Of a stretch of DNA of 64,000 nucleotides, positions 39,968-48,419 are shown in pieces. Below the pieces are notes generated by a model, which was not told the origin of the DNA, ran no database searches, and worked only from the letters and a program-made list of their open reading frames with translations. The stretch covers positions 186,001-250,000 of the forward strand of contig JAUWGH010000001.1 of the NCBI GenBank assembly GCA_030606485.1. Reading direction: 5' to 3'. The DNA comes from Promethearchaeota archaeon (lineage in GTDB: Archaea; Asgardarchaeota; Lokiarchaeia; Sigyniarchaeales; SOKP01). The position numbers were made by a program, and so were the translations under genes. Positions within the stretch are counted from its first letter, which is position 1. Each line of letters starts with the position of its first letter.

Positions 39968-40798
39968 CTATTTTAAAAATCTCACTTGAACAATCTTTGC
40001 CGTTTTAAACCGCTCAGCAATATTAATCATCTTAATGGTTTTTTTACTCCAGTTTGGATTACGTGGTGCTCGGGCCCATATAGTGAACCAATCAACCACT
40101 TCAATTTTATCAGACCATTTCGGAAATTTTTTCATAGGATTACCAACACTAAAACAAAAAGGTTTCGTTTCTGTACCTGCTTTTCGAACTCTTCTATTCA
40201 TAATTTTTTTAGCAAGTTTTGAGATTGCATCAAAAATAATTTCACCCTCCGGAAATCTTTCAGCCATTACTCTAAAAAGAGCATATATCTCCTCTTCTTT
40301 AAAATAGTAAATAAACCCACCTGCTATAAAGAAAATGCCTTTATCAGCGTTAAATTCAATATCATCGAACCAGCTATAATCTAATGCAGATTTTGCAATG
40401 CATTTACATCGGGGTGATTCGGGGATGAATTGTTTGCGAAATTCGATAGCATCGGGTAAATCTAAATCATACCATTTAATCCTACCATTATCAACACGGA
40501 AAAAGGTTGTATCTAATCCGGCTCCAATATTAACTACGGTGGTATTCGGATTTTTCTCTATATATTTTTTTAGAGCATCATCAAAACTCTTGGCTCTAAC
40601 TAAAAGACCAAGTCCACGCCATTCATCTAAAAATTCTTGAACTTCAGAGAAATCATAATCAAGATCTTTAATAATTTTAGATGCTTTAGGGTCATTTAAC
40701 AAATCAGGATATAACTTGCTATAAGTTGCTCGAGCCCATAAAGGACCAAGCATAGTTGCTTCAATCGTACCACTATTGAGATTCAATTTTTTTGTCAT
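39968..40798 (-). CDS. LCMT/PPM1-family O-methyltransferase
   Basis: 276 residues. Hallmarks are VVNIGAGLDTTFFRV (SAM motif I with GAGLDT), WYDLDLPDAIEFRKQ and FFIAGGFIYYFKEEEI. The family methylates carboxyl or hydroxyl groups: protein-phosphatase C-termini in eukaryotes, polyketide-type compounds in bacteria. The GAGLDTTFFR and ARATYSKLYPDLL segments are closer to the bacterial TcmP type. Lies 37 bases downstream of the M28 start on the same strand. The substrate is unknown. Confidence 0.85.
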   Translation of the reverse strand: MTKKLNLNSGTIEATMLGPLWARATYSKLYPDLLNDPKASKIIKDLDYDFSEVQEFLDEWRGLGLLVRAKSFDDALKKYIEKNPNTTVVNIGAGLDTTFFRVDNGRIKWYDLDLPDAIEFRKQFIPESPRCKCIAKSALDYSWFDDIEFNADKGIFFIAGGFIYYFKEEEIYALFRVMAERFPEGEIIFDAISKLAKKIMNRRVRKAGTETKPFCFSVGNPMKKFPKWSDKIEVVDWFTIWARAPRNPNWSKKTIKMINIAERFKTAKIVQVRFLK

Positions 40799-40930
40799 GT
40801 ATTCTTAAAATCGCTATTTCCAATTAAAATTTGTGATCTAAACAAATAAAAGAAATGAAGTTTTGGAACATAGATTGATAAAAATTCTTTTAGATTGATT
40901 TTATTCTGAATATTTAGCAAAATAAATTAA

Positions 40931-40941
40931 TTTTTTTATAC
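40931..40941 (+). promoter_or_regulatory. TATA box of luciferase-like gene
   Basis: tttttttatac is centred about 23 bases before the ATG at 40959, suggesting a leaderless or very short-leader transcript. Confidence 0.45.
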
Positions 40942-40958
40942 AGCATAAGCTTTTTTAT

Positions 40959-41852
40959 ATGAATTTCAATTTAAATAAAATTGATGAGAAAATGGCTAAA
41001 AAATTAAAATATGGTTTATATACTCCAAATTATGGTACTATTTTTGGCTACGCAAGAAAATTAGCAGAATTATCAAAGGAAGTAGAAAATGCTGGGTGGG
41101 ATGGATACTTTATATGGGATCATATTTTGGTTGATAGAAATTTTCCTTATCCAATTGTTGATCCTTGGGTTGCTCTGGCAGCAATGGCAATCTCAACCGA
41201 ACGTATTTATATTGGAACAACTATTACTCCCTTACCACGTCGTCGCCCATGGAAGCTCGCTCGCGAAACGGTTGCAATAGATCACCTATCTAAAGGGAGA
41301 ATGATTTTAAGCGTAGGTTTGGGAGAACCACCAGAGGTAGAGTATAAGGCTTTCGGTGAAGAATCTGATTTAAAAGTGCGCGCTAAGAAACTGGAAGAGG
41401 GAATTGATATCTTAATAGGTCTCTGGAGTGGTAAACCCTTTAGTTATAATGGAGAATATTATGATATTGATAATGTGAGATTCTTACCAAAACCAGTTCA
41501 AAAACCAAGAATTCCAATATGGGGGGCTGGACAATGGCCAAAAAAGGGACCTTTTATTCGGGCTGCTCGTAAATTGGATGGCATCTTTCCATTAAAAGAA
41601 AATTTTCGAGGGAAATTAACCCTAGATGATTTAGGAGAGATAATAAATTTCATAAAAAAACATCGTAAGGTAGAAACTCCTTTTGATGTTGTATTTATGG
41701 GTAAAACGACTGGAAAAAGTCCAAAATCGACAAATGAAAGATTTAAACAATATGCAGAAGTTGGTGTGACTTGGTGGTTAGAATATTTCGGAGCGACTGC
41801 GAAATTAGAAAAAATACGGGAACGGATAAACTTAGGACCAGGAGATGTTTAG
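40959..41852 (+). CDS. Luciferase-like (LLM) flavin/F420 oxidoreductase
   Basis: 297 residues forming a luciferase-type barrel: KYGLYTPNYGTIFGYARKLA, AGWDGYFIWDHI, ERIYIGTTITPLPRRRPWKLA and ILSVGLGEPPEVEY are all standard. Family enzymes use FMN or F420H2; an archaeal host favours F420. An alternative start at ATG 40992 gives MAKKLKYGLY, which fits the usual family N-terminus well. It stands 109 bases before the Fe-S protein gene, same strand. The substrate is unknown. Confidence 0.9.
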   Translation: MNFNLNKIDEKMAKKLKYGLYTPNYGTIFGYARKLAELSKEVENAGWDGYFIWDHILVDRNFPYPIVDPWVALAAMAISTERIYIGTTITPLPRRRPWKLARETVAIDHLSKGRMILSVGLGEPPEVEYKAFGEESDLKVRAKKLEEGIDILIGLWSGKPFSYNGEYYDIDNVRFLPKPVQKPRIPIWGAGQWPKKGPFIRAARKLDGIFPLKENFRGKLTLDDLGEIINFIKKHRKVETPFDVVFMGKTTGKSPKSTNERFKQYAEVGVTWWLEYFGATAKLEKIRERINLGPGDV

Positions 41853-41961
41853 CGGGTTTTAGATGTGATTAGAAAAATATTGGGCGGCTTATTGAATATA
41901 AAATTAATCTTTATTAATCCAATTCACATATTCTTATATATTCAAGAAAGGTGTTAATAAA

Positions 41962-42819
41962 TTGCAAAGTGAAAAAATAGATCCTACTTATATTGGTCAC
42001 AACGATGGCTGTGCGTTTATAATTCCTAAAAAACTCTTTCAGATGAAATTAAAAGGAGTTATTCCACCAGAAGATCTAAAACTATTTAGTAAATATATGA
42101 GAAAGACGATTATAGGATTTGATAAAGCACGTAAAACAAAATATGGAAATAAAAACAAAACTAAAACAGCAACAACGCCAGAATTTTGGGAAAGATTTGA
42201 AAGTAAAGCTAAAGAATTAGGTGCAGACCTTATTGGCTATATACCAGTTAATGAAAATTACATCTTTAAAAACCTCACCATCTATGGAAAAAATGCCATT
42301 GTTCTTTGTATGGAGCTAGATTGGGAAAAAATCAAGACTGCCCCGAGCTATTTTTGTGGAATGGAAGCCTTTAGAGTCTATAAAGAATTAGGGGATGTAG
42401 TTATCGAATTAACCAATTACTTACAAGAACAAGGCTATAAGGCTGAAGCACACCATCCTTTTGGTGGAAAATTATTATTTCCTTATCACGCTGTGGCTGC
42501 AAATATTGGAATAATAGGAAAACTTGGATTGCTTATTACCCCTGAATTTGGTCCAAGACAACGTATTGGAATAATAACGACTGACGCTGATATTCCATTG
42601 AATAGAAAAAAAAGAGACTTTAGTGAATTGGAAGAGTTCTGTAGTAATTGTGGGGCTTGTGTTAAGAGTTGTAAAGCTGCATTGGAAGAACCTGTTGAAA
42701 AAATCAAGGGTTCTGGAGTAATATCGCGCATAGATCGCTCAGAATGTATAGAAAGATTGATAGATGATAATTACTGCTCAATCTGTCTAAAAATTTGTTC
42801 TTTAGGGCACCCAAAATAA
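41962..42819 (+). CDS. QueG/reductive-dehalogenase-like Fe-S protein
   Basis: 285 residues. A central domain with LGADLIGYIPVN, and HHPFGGKLLFPYHAVAANIGIIGKL, is that of epoxyqueuosine-reductase and reductive-dehalogenase relatives. The C-terminus binds Fe-S clusters: FCSNCGACVKSCKAAL (one full 4Fe-4S motif) and NYCSICLKICSLG, with Cys in SECIERL. Full QueG proteins are longer and have a cobalamin pocket I cannot confirm here. The TTG start is supported by AGGTG eight bases upstream; no better start exists. Confidence 0.75.
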   Translation: MQSEKIDPTYIGHNDGCAFIIPKKLFQMKLKGVIPPEDLKLFSKYMRKTIIGFDKARKTKYGNKNKTKTATTPEFWERFESKAKELGADLIGYIPVNENYIFKNLTIYGKNAIVLCMELDWEKIKTAPSYFCGMEAFRVYKELGDVVIELTNYLQEQGYKAEAHHPFGGKLLFPYHAVAANIGIIGKLGLLITPEFGPRQRIGIITTDADIPLNRKKRDFSELEEFCSNCGACVKSCKAALEEPVEKIKGSGVISRIDRSECIERLIDDNYCSICLKICSLGHPK

Positions 42820-43067
42820 TTAATAATATTTTAATTTTTACCCTAATTCTAAAATTAAAAATCTTAAAAATAAAAGGAAAACTTTTAAGAAAGATTTTGG
42901 AAAATCTAATATATAAAAAGTTTAACTTTGATTGTGATAAAAATCTGAATTATATAGAATATTTGGGTTAAATTATTTCCTTTAATTATCTTATTATTAC
43001 TTTTCTTTTAGTTTTATATGATTGTGATGATTCTTTCGATGCAATTAATAATTGATCAAATACAAAA
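42820..43067. other. AT-rich intergenic stretch
   Basis: No gene is visible on either strand. It ends in the promoter of the pseudo-GTPase gene described separately. Confidence 0.4.
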
Positions 43068-43127
43068 GTTTATATATAAGAATGTCCATTATAAGAGTGG
43101 ACGTCCAAGAATATATTAAACGTCCAA
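43068..43127 (+). promoter_or_regulatory. TATA box and CGTCCA repeats before pseudo-GTPase gene
   Basis: gtttatatataag (43068-43080) is a strong TATA box. Just after it lie GTCCA (43084-43088) and TGGAC (43098-43102) as an inverted pair, then ACGTCCAA twice (43101-43108 and 43120-43127), 19 bases apart. They cover the expected transcription start near 43100, where a bound repressor would block initiation. Confidence 0.5.
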
Positions 43128-43161
43128 AAAAAAATAAATAAAAAAAAGAGATGGATTTGAA

Positions 43162-44142
43162 TTGAAAAATATAAACACTGAAGGGAAGAAAATAAAAAAT
43201 GGAAAATTAACAAATATACAGTTAGAAAATTTGGAAGTTTTTCTTAAAAAATGTAATTATAGTAAAGAAGAATTGGTGACAGAAAGTGATGTTAGATTAT
43301 CTAGAACCATTCTTGTTAAAGAAGATTGGATTAGGAGCTCTAAAAAGAAAATGAAACATTTAATTCAAGTTCTTATTCAAAATTTTGACCTGAATTGGTT
43401 AATTTCAAAAATCGCATTTGATCTTCATATAAAATATGATAAAACAATCAGTCAAGGACAAGCAGAAGCCATTATACGACGAGTTTTAGGTATAAAACTC
43501 TCAAGCACGGGTAGAAGTCAATTGCATGAATTACGCAAGAAAATCCAAAAATATAAAAGATTTTTAACATATTTTGAAGAATGGGGCAAGCAAGAAGACT
43601 ATACATTAAAAGTTATTATTATGGGCTTAAAAGACGAACAAAAAAATAAATTATTCCTAATACCATCTGAAGTAGAGGGGTCTAATATAACCATTGGAGT
43701 GGAATTCCATAGAAAAATGATAGAAATTTATGATAAAATAGTAGAATTACAGATTTGGGATGTTACAGGGAATAAGAAATTCTCACTCCTAAGACCAAAA
43801 TACTATTTAGGTGCTAAAGGAGCAATTATAACTTATGATAAAGGTGATCGTGAATCATTTGAATTAGCCAAAAAATTTTATTCTGAATTAAAGAAGGTAA
43901 CTAATCTAAAGTTCAAATTAAAAGAAAAAAAAGGAGTTTATGTTGATATTCCTATAACTCTCATCAGCTTTGGCGAATCTAAACTAGTGACTTCAGAAGA
44001 AGGGCAATCTTTAGCAAAAGAATTAGGAGCATATTATTATGAAATGTCAGAGATTGATGAACAAATCTTTGGAGAAGCACTTTCTTATCTTTCCCTTCAA
44101 GTTATTACGAGATGCCAGAAAATGATGGGGAAAAGATACTAA
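43162..44142 (+). CDS. Degenerate Ras-like GTPase with helical N-terminus
   Basis: 326 residues. Residues 1-145 are helical and basic, with no known domain. Residues 147-320 follow a Ras-like fold but with broken motifs: the P-loop place reads I-I-M-G155-L-K-D-E-Q-K-N-K and lacks GKS/T; the switch I T177-I-G-V is kept; the third motif is W199-D-V-T-G-N (Gln to Asn); and NKxD reads F-G-E-S. It is unlikely to bind or hydrolyse GTP normally and may act as a scaffold. The TTG start is preceded by a purine-rich stretch. The longin-like gene follows after 43 bases. Confidence 0.7.
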   Translation: MKNINTEGKKIKNGKLTNIQLENLEVFLKKCNYSKEELVTESDVRLSRTILVKEDWIRSSKKKMKHLIQVLIQNFDLNWLISKIAFDLHIKYDKTISQGQAEAIIRRVLGIKLSSTGRSQLHELRKKIQKYKRFLTYFEEWGKQEDYTLKVIIMGLKDEQKNKLFLIPSEVEGSNITIGVEFHRKMIEIYDKIVELQIWDVTGNKKFSLLRPKYYLGAKGAIITYDKGDRESFELAKKFYSELKKVTNLKFKLKEKKGVYVDIPITLISFGESKLVTSEEGQSLAKELGAYYYEMSEIDEQIFGEALSYLSLQVITRCQKMMGKRY

Positions 44143-44185
44143 TTTGAAAATTTAAAAATTTTTTTTTAAATTAGAAGGATTTATA

Positions 44186-44710
44186 ATGAGATTATTAATT
44201 TTAAGTTATTTCGATAAAATAATTGGTCCAAAAATTTTTTTAAAGGTACCAGATAATTATAATAGCAATTATCTGCAATATATCCCTAATTTAATAGATT
44301 ATTATGATGAAGGTTATTTCATTCATGAATTTGTTATATTAAAAACCGCAAATCTTATTTTTCAAATATCTAGTCCATTAGCAAGAGGATATATGGAGAT
44401 TGCTATGATATCAATAGTACTTCTTAATGAAGAGATAAATCCTAATTTTTTTCAGGAATCATTAAAATATTTTGTTTTTGAGATAAAAAGAATAAATGAT
44501 ATATATCAGGGATTTTACATTGAAAAAGAAGAAATCAAAGGTACTCGTAAAGCGTATATTAAAATGAAAGATCTGATGAATTTAATTTATAATTCACTTC
44601 CTAAAAAAATCTTATTCAGAAGATTTAATATTATACCATTTCAAATTTCTTATCAAATTTGCAAAATAGGAAAGAGTAGAAGAAATCTGAAAAACATTAG
44701 AGAATTTTAA
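44186..44710 (+). CDS. Probable longin-fold protein
   Basis: 174 residues beginning RLLILSYFDKIIGPKIFLKVP, then FIHEFVILKTANLIFQISS and EIAMISIVLLNEEINPNFFQ. A first strand followed by D-x-x-x-G-P, with later strand pairs and long helix, is characteristic of longin/roadblock-type domains that partner small GTPases. The C-terminus is basic (KIGKSRRNLKNIR). AGAAGGAT upstream of the ATG is a usable ribosome site. Cotranscribed with the pseudo-GTPase gene, so the two proteins probably form a complex. Confidence 0.6.
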   Translation: MRLLILSYFDKIIGPKIFLKVPDNYNSNYLQYIPNLIDYYDEGYFIHEFVILKTANLIFQISSPLARGYMEIAMISIVLLNEEINPNFFQESLKYFVFEIKRINDIYQGFYIEKEEIKGTRKAYIKMKDLMNLIYNSLPKKILFRRFNIIPFQISYQICKIGKSRRNLKNIREF

Positions 44711-44759
44711 AAAAAATAAAAAACGATTTTATGAAAAGGAAAAAATGAGACATAATAAT

Positions 44760-45320
44760 TCATCTATAACATATTAATCCAAATCGATATATCCAACGTT
44801 TTGGAGGCCATTCTAACCTAAAATTTAAGGATTTTACCGTTTTATCCACATCAATCCCTACCGCCTCCATCGAATATCTCATCTCATCCGGATAACGACA
44901 TGGTTCTCTACTATCATATGTACAAGCACCATCTCGTCGATCATTACAAATTTTACAATGTCCTCCTACCAAAATTATTTTATCTTGGAAAGGCTCTTGA
45001 CTCGTTTCTAAAAATTGATTTATTTCTATATCAAGCCCTTTTCGTGTGATTTCTTTGAAAAATACTTGGTTTCTTATTCTCTCTTCACTCCAATTTGGGT
45101 GTTTTGATCGAGTTTCTTTTATATAGGATTTTAAATCAAATTGAAAGTATATTAGAAAAAATTTTTGAAAGCATGAGATTTCTTCTTCTAAATAGGGCGC
45201 CACTGGGGGACAAGACCAATTATGATCATAATTTGGGCATTTAAAGTTTGGATTAACACAATATGTTTGAACCTTTGGATCGAAAACAATATCATTAAAC
45301 TTAATTTCAATAAAAGGCAT
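44760..45320 (-). CDS. DUF2284 metal-binding protein
   Basis: 186 residues. The cysteine pattern YCVNPNFKCPNYDHNWSCPP near the start, VGGHCKICNDRRDGAC in the middle, and EPCRYPDEMRYSMEAVGIDV near the end are those of DUF2284 proteins, which probably carry an Fe-S cluster. They occur widely in anaerobes with no established reaction. Convergent with the longin-like gene. Confidence 0.88.
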   Translation of the reverse strand: MPFIEIKFNDIVFDPKVQTYCVNPNFKCPNYDHNWSCPPVAPYLEEEISCFQKFFLIYFQFDLKSYIKETRSKHPNWSEERIRNQVFFKEITRKGLDIEINQFLETSQEPFQDKIILVGGHCKICNDRRDGACTYDSREPCRYPDEMRYSMEAVGIDVDKTVKSLNFRLEWPPKRWIYRFGLICYR

Positions 45321-45413
45321 AAAAATATCTTTAAAAGTGTTTAAAATAATATAATTTCTTCTATTATTTTTTTTTAATGTAAATTTGATTTTAAAGAAAA
45401 AAAGAGAATTATG

Positions 45414-46649
45414 TTAAAGATGTTCATTCTTAACAGGTGTTATGAAGGCAATAATTATTATCGTTATCCCTAAAAATAAGAACACCGCATATAAGTTCCA
45501 TGTTGCCATAAACCCAATAATTGGATTCATTATTGCTAGCGAAATCCCAAAGATCATACTTATTGTACTTAAAACAGTTGCTCTATTTTCTGGTTCAATT
45601 TGTTTGTTGATTCCATCTACAAAAATTAGCCATCTTGGAAAGCCAAACCCCGTAACGATTAATATCAAGCCAATACTTATAGGAATGATATTCGTAAAAC
45701 TCATAAATATAAATGCTAATCCTACTAACACCGTGCTAAACATTAAATACCTCTTACGCTTCTTAAACCATTTCATAAATTTTGGTATAAAATTCAAAAA
45801 CACCATCTCTGTAAATGTCATCATGGACAATATAAAGCCGAAAAAAATTATTGGAACGTTGAGCACATCAAGATACAATTGAGAAGTCCAAAACATGAAA
45901 TAAATTAACACACCAACTGAAATTTTATCGATTATTAAGAAGATTAATACTTTACTATTTTTTATTTGTATGAAACCTTGTTTTAGGAAATGTAGATATT
46001 TCTTATGCTCAGTTTTATGATCGTTAGGCTCCTTAAAAGATAGGGAAATTAATGCTGCACAAAATGATGGAAAGAAACAAAAAAACATTGTAAATTGTAG
46101 TGAAATATATTCTGCAATAATGGAACCAATTGGACCGCTAATCATTATTCCAATTAATAAAAAACTATCTACACGTCCTATAATTTTCGTATATCTTTCT
46201 TCTTGATTTGTTTTCTTTAATGTATCATATAAAAAAGCTTCACCTGCACCGGATAATAATGCTTCTCCCAATGCGAAAAAAGTTTCTCCAATTGCAAAAA
46301 TAAATATGCTTGGCATACTAGAATAAATCAATGTCGCTAGTGCAATAGCAAAAGCTGCAATCGTTATGACGTATTTCCGACCTAAATAATCTGCTATTGC
46401 ACCACTTGGAACTTCAAATAAAAAGTTCATAAATAAAAAATAACTTTGCAAAATTGTGATTTCGATAAATGTGATTTGACCCCATTCCATAAAAAAGGGA
46501 ACTATAACACCTATAGAAGTATGGAAAAACAAAAAAAAACTAAATAAATAAAATTTCGGCACATTTCTACTGTAATCTATCTCTATTGTTTTTTGTTCCG
46601 TTGCAAGCTGGAACTCTCCTGTTCCATTAGTTCTTTCTAAATCAGTCAC
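45414..46649 (-). CDS. MFS transporter, tandem paralogue 2
   Basis: 411 residues with twelve hydrophobic segments and the loop-2/3 motif GAIADYLGRKYVI of the major facilitator superfamily. GTG start with AGGTG eight bases upstream; the leader and first codons align with those of the paralogue before it. The two proteins are alike over their length, ending AIMNPIIGFMATWNLYAVF and AIMNPFIGLMATWNLYAVF. Sequence character (LFEVPSGAIAD) is that of drug- or metabolite-exporting MFS proteins; substrate unknown. Confidence 0.92.
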   Translation of the reverse strand: MTDLERTNGTGEFQLATEQKTIEIDYSRNVPKFYLFSFFLFFHTSIGVIVPFFMEWGQITFIEITILQSYFLFMNFLFEVPSGAIADYLGRKYVITIAAFAIALATLIYSSMPSIFIFAIGETFFALGEALLSGAGEAFLYDTLKKTNQEERYTKIIGRVDSFLLIGIMISGPIGSIIAEYISLQFTMFFCFFPSFCAALISLSFKEPNDHKTEHKKYLHFLKQGFIQIKNSKVLIFLIIDKISVGVLIYFMFWTSQLYLDVLNVPIIFFGFILSMMTFTEMVFLNFIPKFMKWFKKRKRYLMFSTVLVGLAFIFMSFTNIIPISIGLILIVTGFGFPRWLIFVDGINKQIEPENRATVLSTISMIFGISLAIMNPIIGFMATWNLYAVFLFLGITIIIIAFITPVKNEHL

Positions 46650-46689
46650 TTTTACAACACCTATTTCTTATTTCGGAATGAAATCAACG

Positions 46690-47928
46690 TCAAAGATGGT
46701 CATTCTTAACAGGTGTTATAAAGGCAATTATTATTATCGTTACTCCTAAAAATAAGAACACCGCATATAAGTTCCAAGTTGCCATTAACCCTATAAATGG
46801 GTTCATTATAGCTTGTAAAACTCCACCGAGCATACTAATTGCGCTTAAAACTGTTGCCCTGTTCTCTGATTCAATTTGTTTATTGATTCCTTCGGCAAAG
46901 ATTATTCGTCGCGAAAATCCGAAACCTAAAATGATCATAATTAAAATAATACCTACTGGGACAATTTGCGTAAAGCTCATAAATATAAATGCTGCACCGG
47001 TCATCAATGTACTAAACATTAAGTATCTCTTGCCTTTTTTAAACCATTTCATAAACTTTGGTACAAGATTAAGACATACCATCTCTGAAAATGTCAGCAA
47101 GACCAATATGAAACCGAAATATATTATCGGAACATTAAGCGCACTCAAGTATAACTGATAAGTCCAAATAATGAAGAATGCTAATACATTAACTGAAATC
47201 ATGTCAAACGCTAATATTTGTAATACTTTATTATGTCTTAAATGCGTAAAACCTTCTTTCAATATCTTTAAGTATCTCTTTGATTTTTTTACTAAATCAG
47301 AATTGGGTTCCTTGAAAGTAAATGATACAATCGCAGCCATCATCATTGGGAAAAAACAAATTGTCATAGTCAATTGCAACGAAATATATTCTGCAATAAT
47401 CGAACCAATTGGACCACTGATCATTATTCCTAATATCGCCATACTATTTGCCCGACCCCAGATCTTAGAAAAACTTTCCTGTTTGTTCATTTTCTTCAAT
47501 GTATCATATATAAAAGCTTCATTTGCGCCTGAAGATAAAGCTGCACCTAATGCCCAAAGGGTTTCTCCAATTACAAAAATGAATATATTTGGCATACTTG
47601 AATAAACCAATGTTGCCAGTGCGGTCATAAGAGCCGATATTATCATGGCAAGCTTACGCCCTAAAAAATCTGCAATCGCACCACTTGGAACTTCAAACAC
47701 AAATATCATAAACATGAAATAACTCTGTAAAAACATAATTTCGACAAATGTTATTTGACCCCAATCTAGAAAAAAGGGAACTAACACTCCACTAACTGTG
47801 TGCATACTAATGAAAAGATTAAATAAGTAAAACTTCAACACGTTCCTACTGTAATCTATCTCATTCGCTTTCCGTTCCACTGCAGGTTGGATATATTCCT
47901 TTCCATTTTTCCTTTCTGAATTGTTCAT
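46690..47928 (-). CDS. MFS transporter, tandem paralogue 1
   Basis: 412 residues, twelve membrane segments, motif FEVPSGAIADFLGRKLAMI. The ATG at 47926-47928 is chosen because AGGTG stands nine bases upstream and aligns with the start of the second copy; a GTG at 47940 lies inside that ribosome site. The gap to the second copy is 40 bases, so both come from one transcript. A recent tandem duplication is the simplest origin. Confidence 0.92.
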   Translation of the reverse strand: MNNSERKNGKEYIQPAVERKANEIDYSRNVLKFYLFNLFISMHTVSGVLVPFFLDWGQITFVEIMFLQSYFMFMIFVFEVPSGAIADFLGRKLAMIISALMTALATLVYSSMPNIFIFVIGETLWALGAALSSGANEAFIYDTLKKMNKQESFSKIWGRANSMAILGIMISGPIGSIIAEYISLQLTMTICFFPMMMAAIVSFTFKEPNSDLVKKSKRYLKILKEGFTHLRHNKVLQILAFDMISVNVLAFFIIWTYQLYLSALNVPIIYFGFILVLLTFSEMVCLNLVPKFMKWFKKGKRYLMFSTLMTGAAFIFMSFTQIVPVGIILIMIILGFGFSRRIIFAEGINKQIESENRATVLSAISMLGGVLQAIMNPFIGLMATWNLYAVFLFLGVTIIIIAFITPVKNDHL

Positions 47929-47940
47929 TTTTTTTAACAC

Positions 47941-48419
47941 CTATTTTTTTTTTGTAATAAAACCAACTCTATTTGAAAGAAATCCGTGGAATTATTGTAT
48001 AGAAAAAGAATCTCTGAGACTTAAGAAAGATGAAGGAAAAACAAGAATAATGAAGGCAGTGATAAGAAGATGTAAAAGAGAAAAGGAGTTGATTTTATAA
48101 TCGTATCATAAGAAAATCAATGTTGTCATACAAGTCAAATTGACAGATGGCATACTATCTACTTTGAGTAGTCCGATAATTTTATTCCATCTATCTTGAT
48201 TATATAACATAAAATACTCATCAATTTTTTATGATTAGAAATATATTTAACGCCTCGAATATAAACTTATCGGAATGAGTTGCTTTCTATCTCCGATTTA
48301 TGGGAAAATGGTGGGAATACACCACCAAATTATTGACTTAAAATAAATCAAAATATATAGAGAATTCTCGTTCGAATAAAAGAAAAAATTATTATTATTA
48401 AAAAAAGATGTAAAAATGA
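47941..48419. other. Intergenic region with hairpins and a possible short frame
   Basis: Two hairpins are visible: ATCGGA (48269-48274) with TCCGAT (48292-48297), and TGGTGG (48309-48314) with CCACCA (48322-48327). On the plus strand a frame open from 47921 to the TAA at 48098-48100 reads NPWNYCIEKESLRLKKDEG and then KTRIMKAVIRRCKREKELIL, which looks protein-like but has no good start. It may be the tail of a lost gene. I do not annotate it as a CDS. Confidence 0.3.

Noticed and set aside
40035-40640. Plus-strand frames opposite the LCMT-type methyltransferase
   Set aside because: No domain, no ribosome site; the methyltransferase has all its motifs.
45442-47605. Several plus-strand frames opposite the MFS genes
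   Set aside because: Antisense of hydrophobic codons; they also repeat between the two copies because the genes are duplicates.
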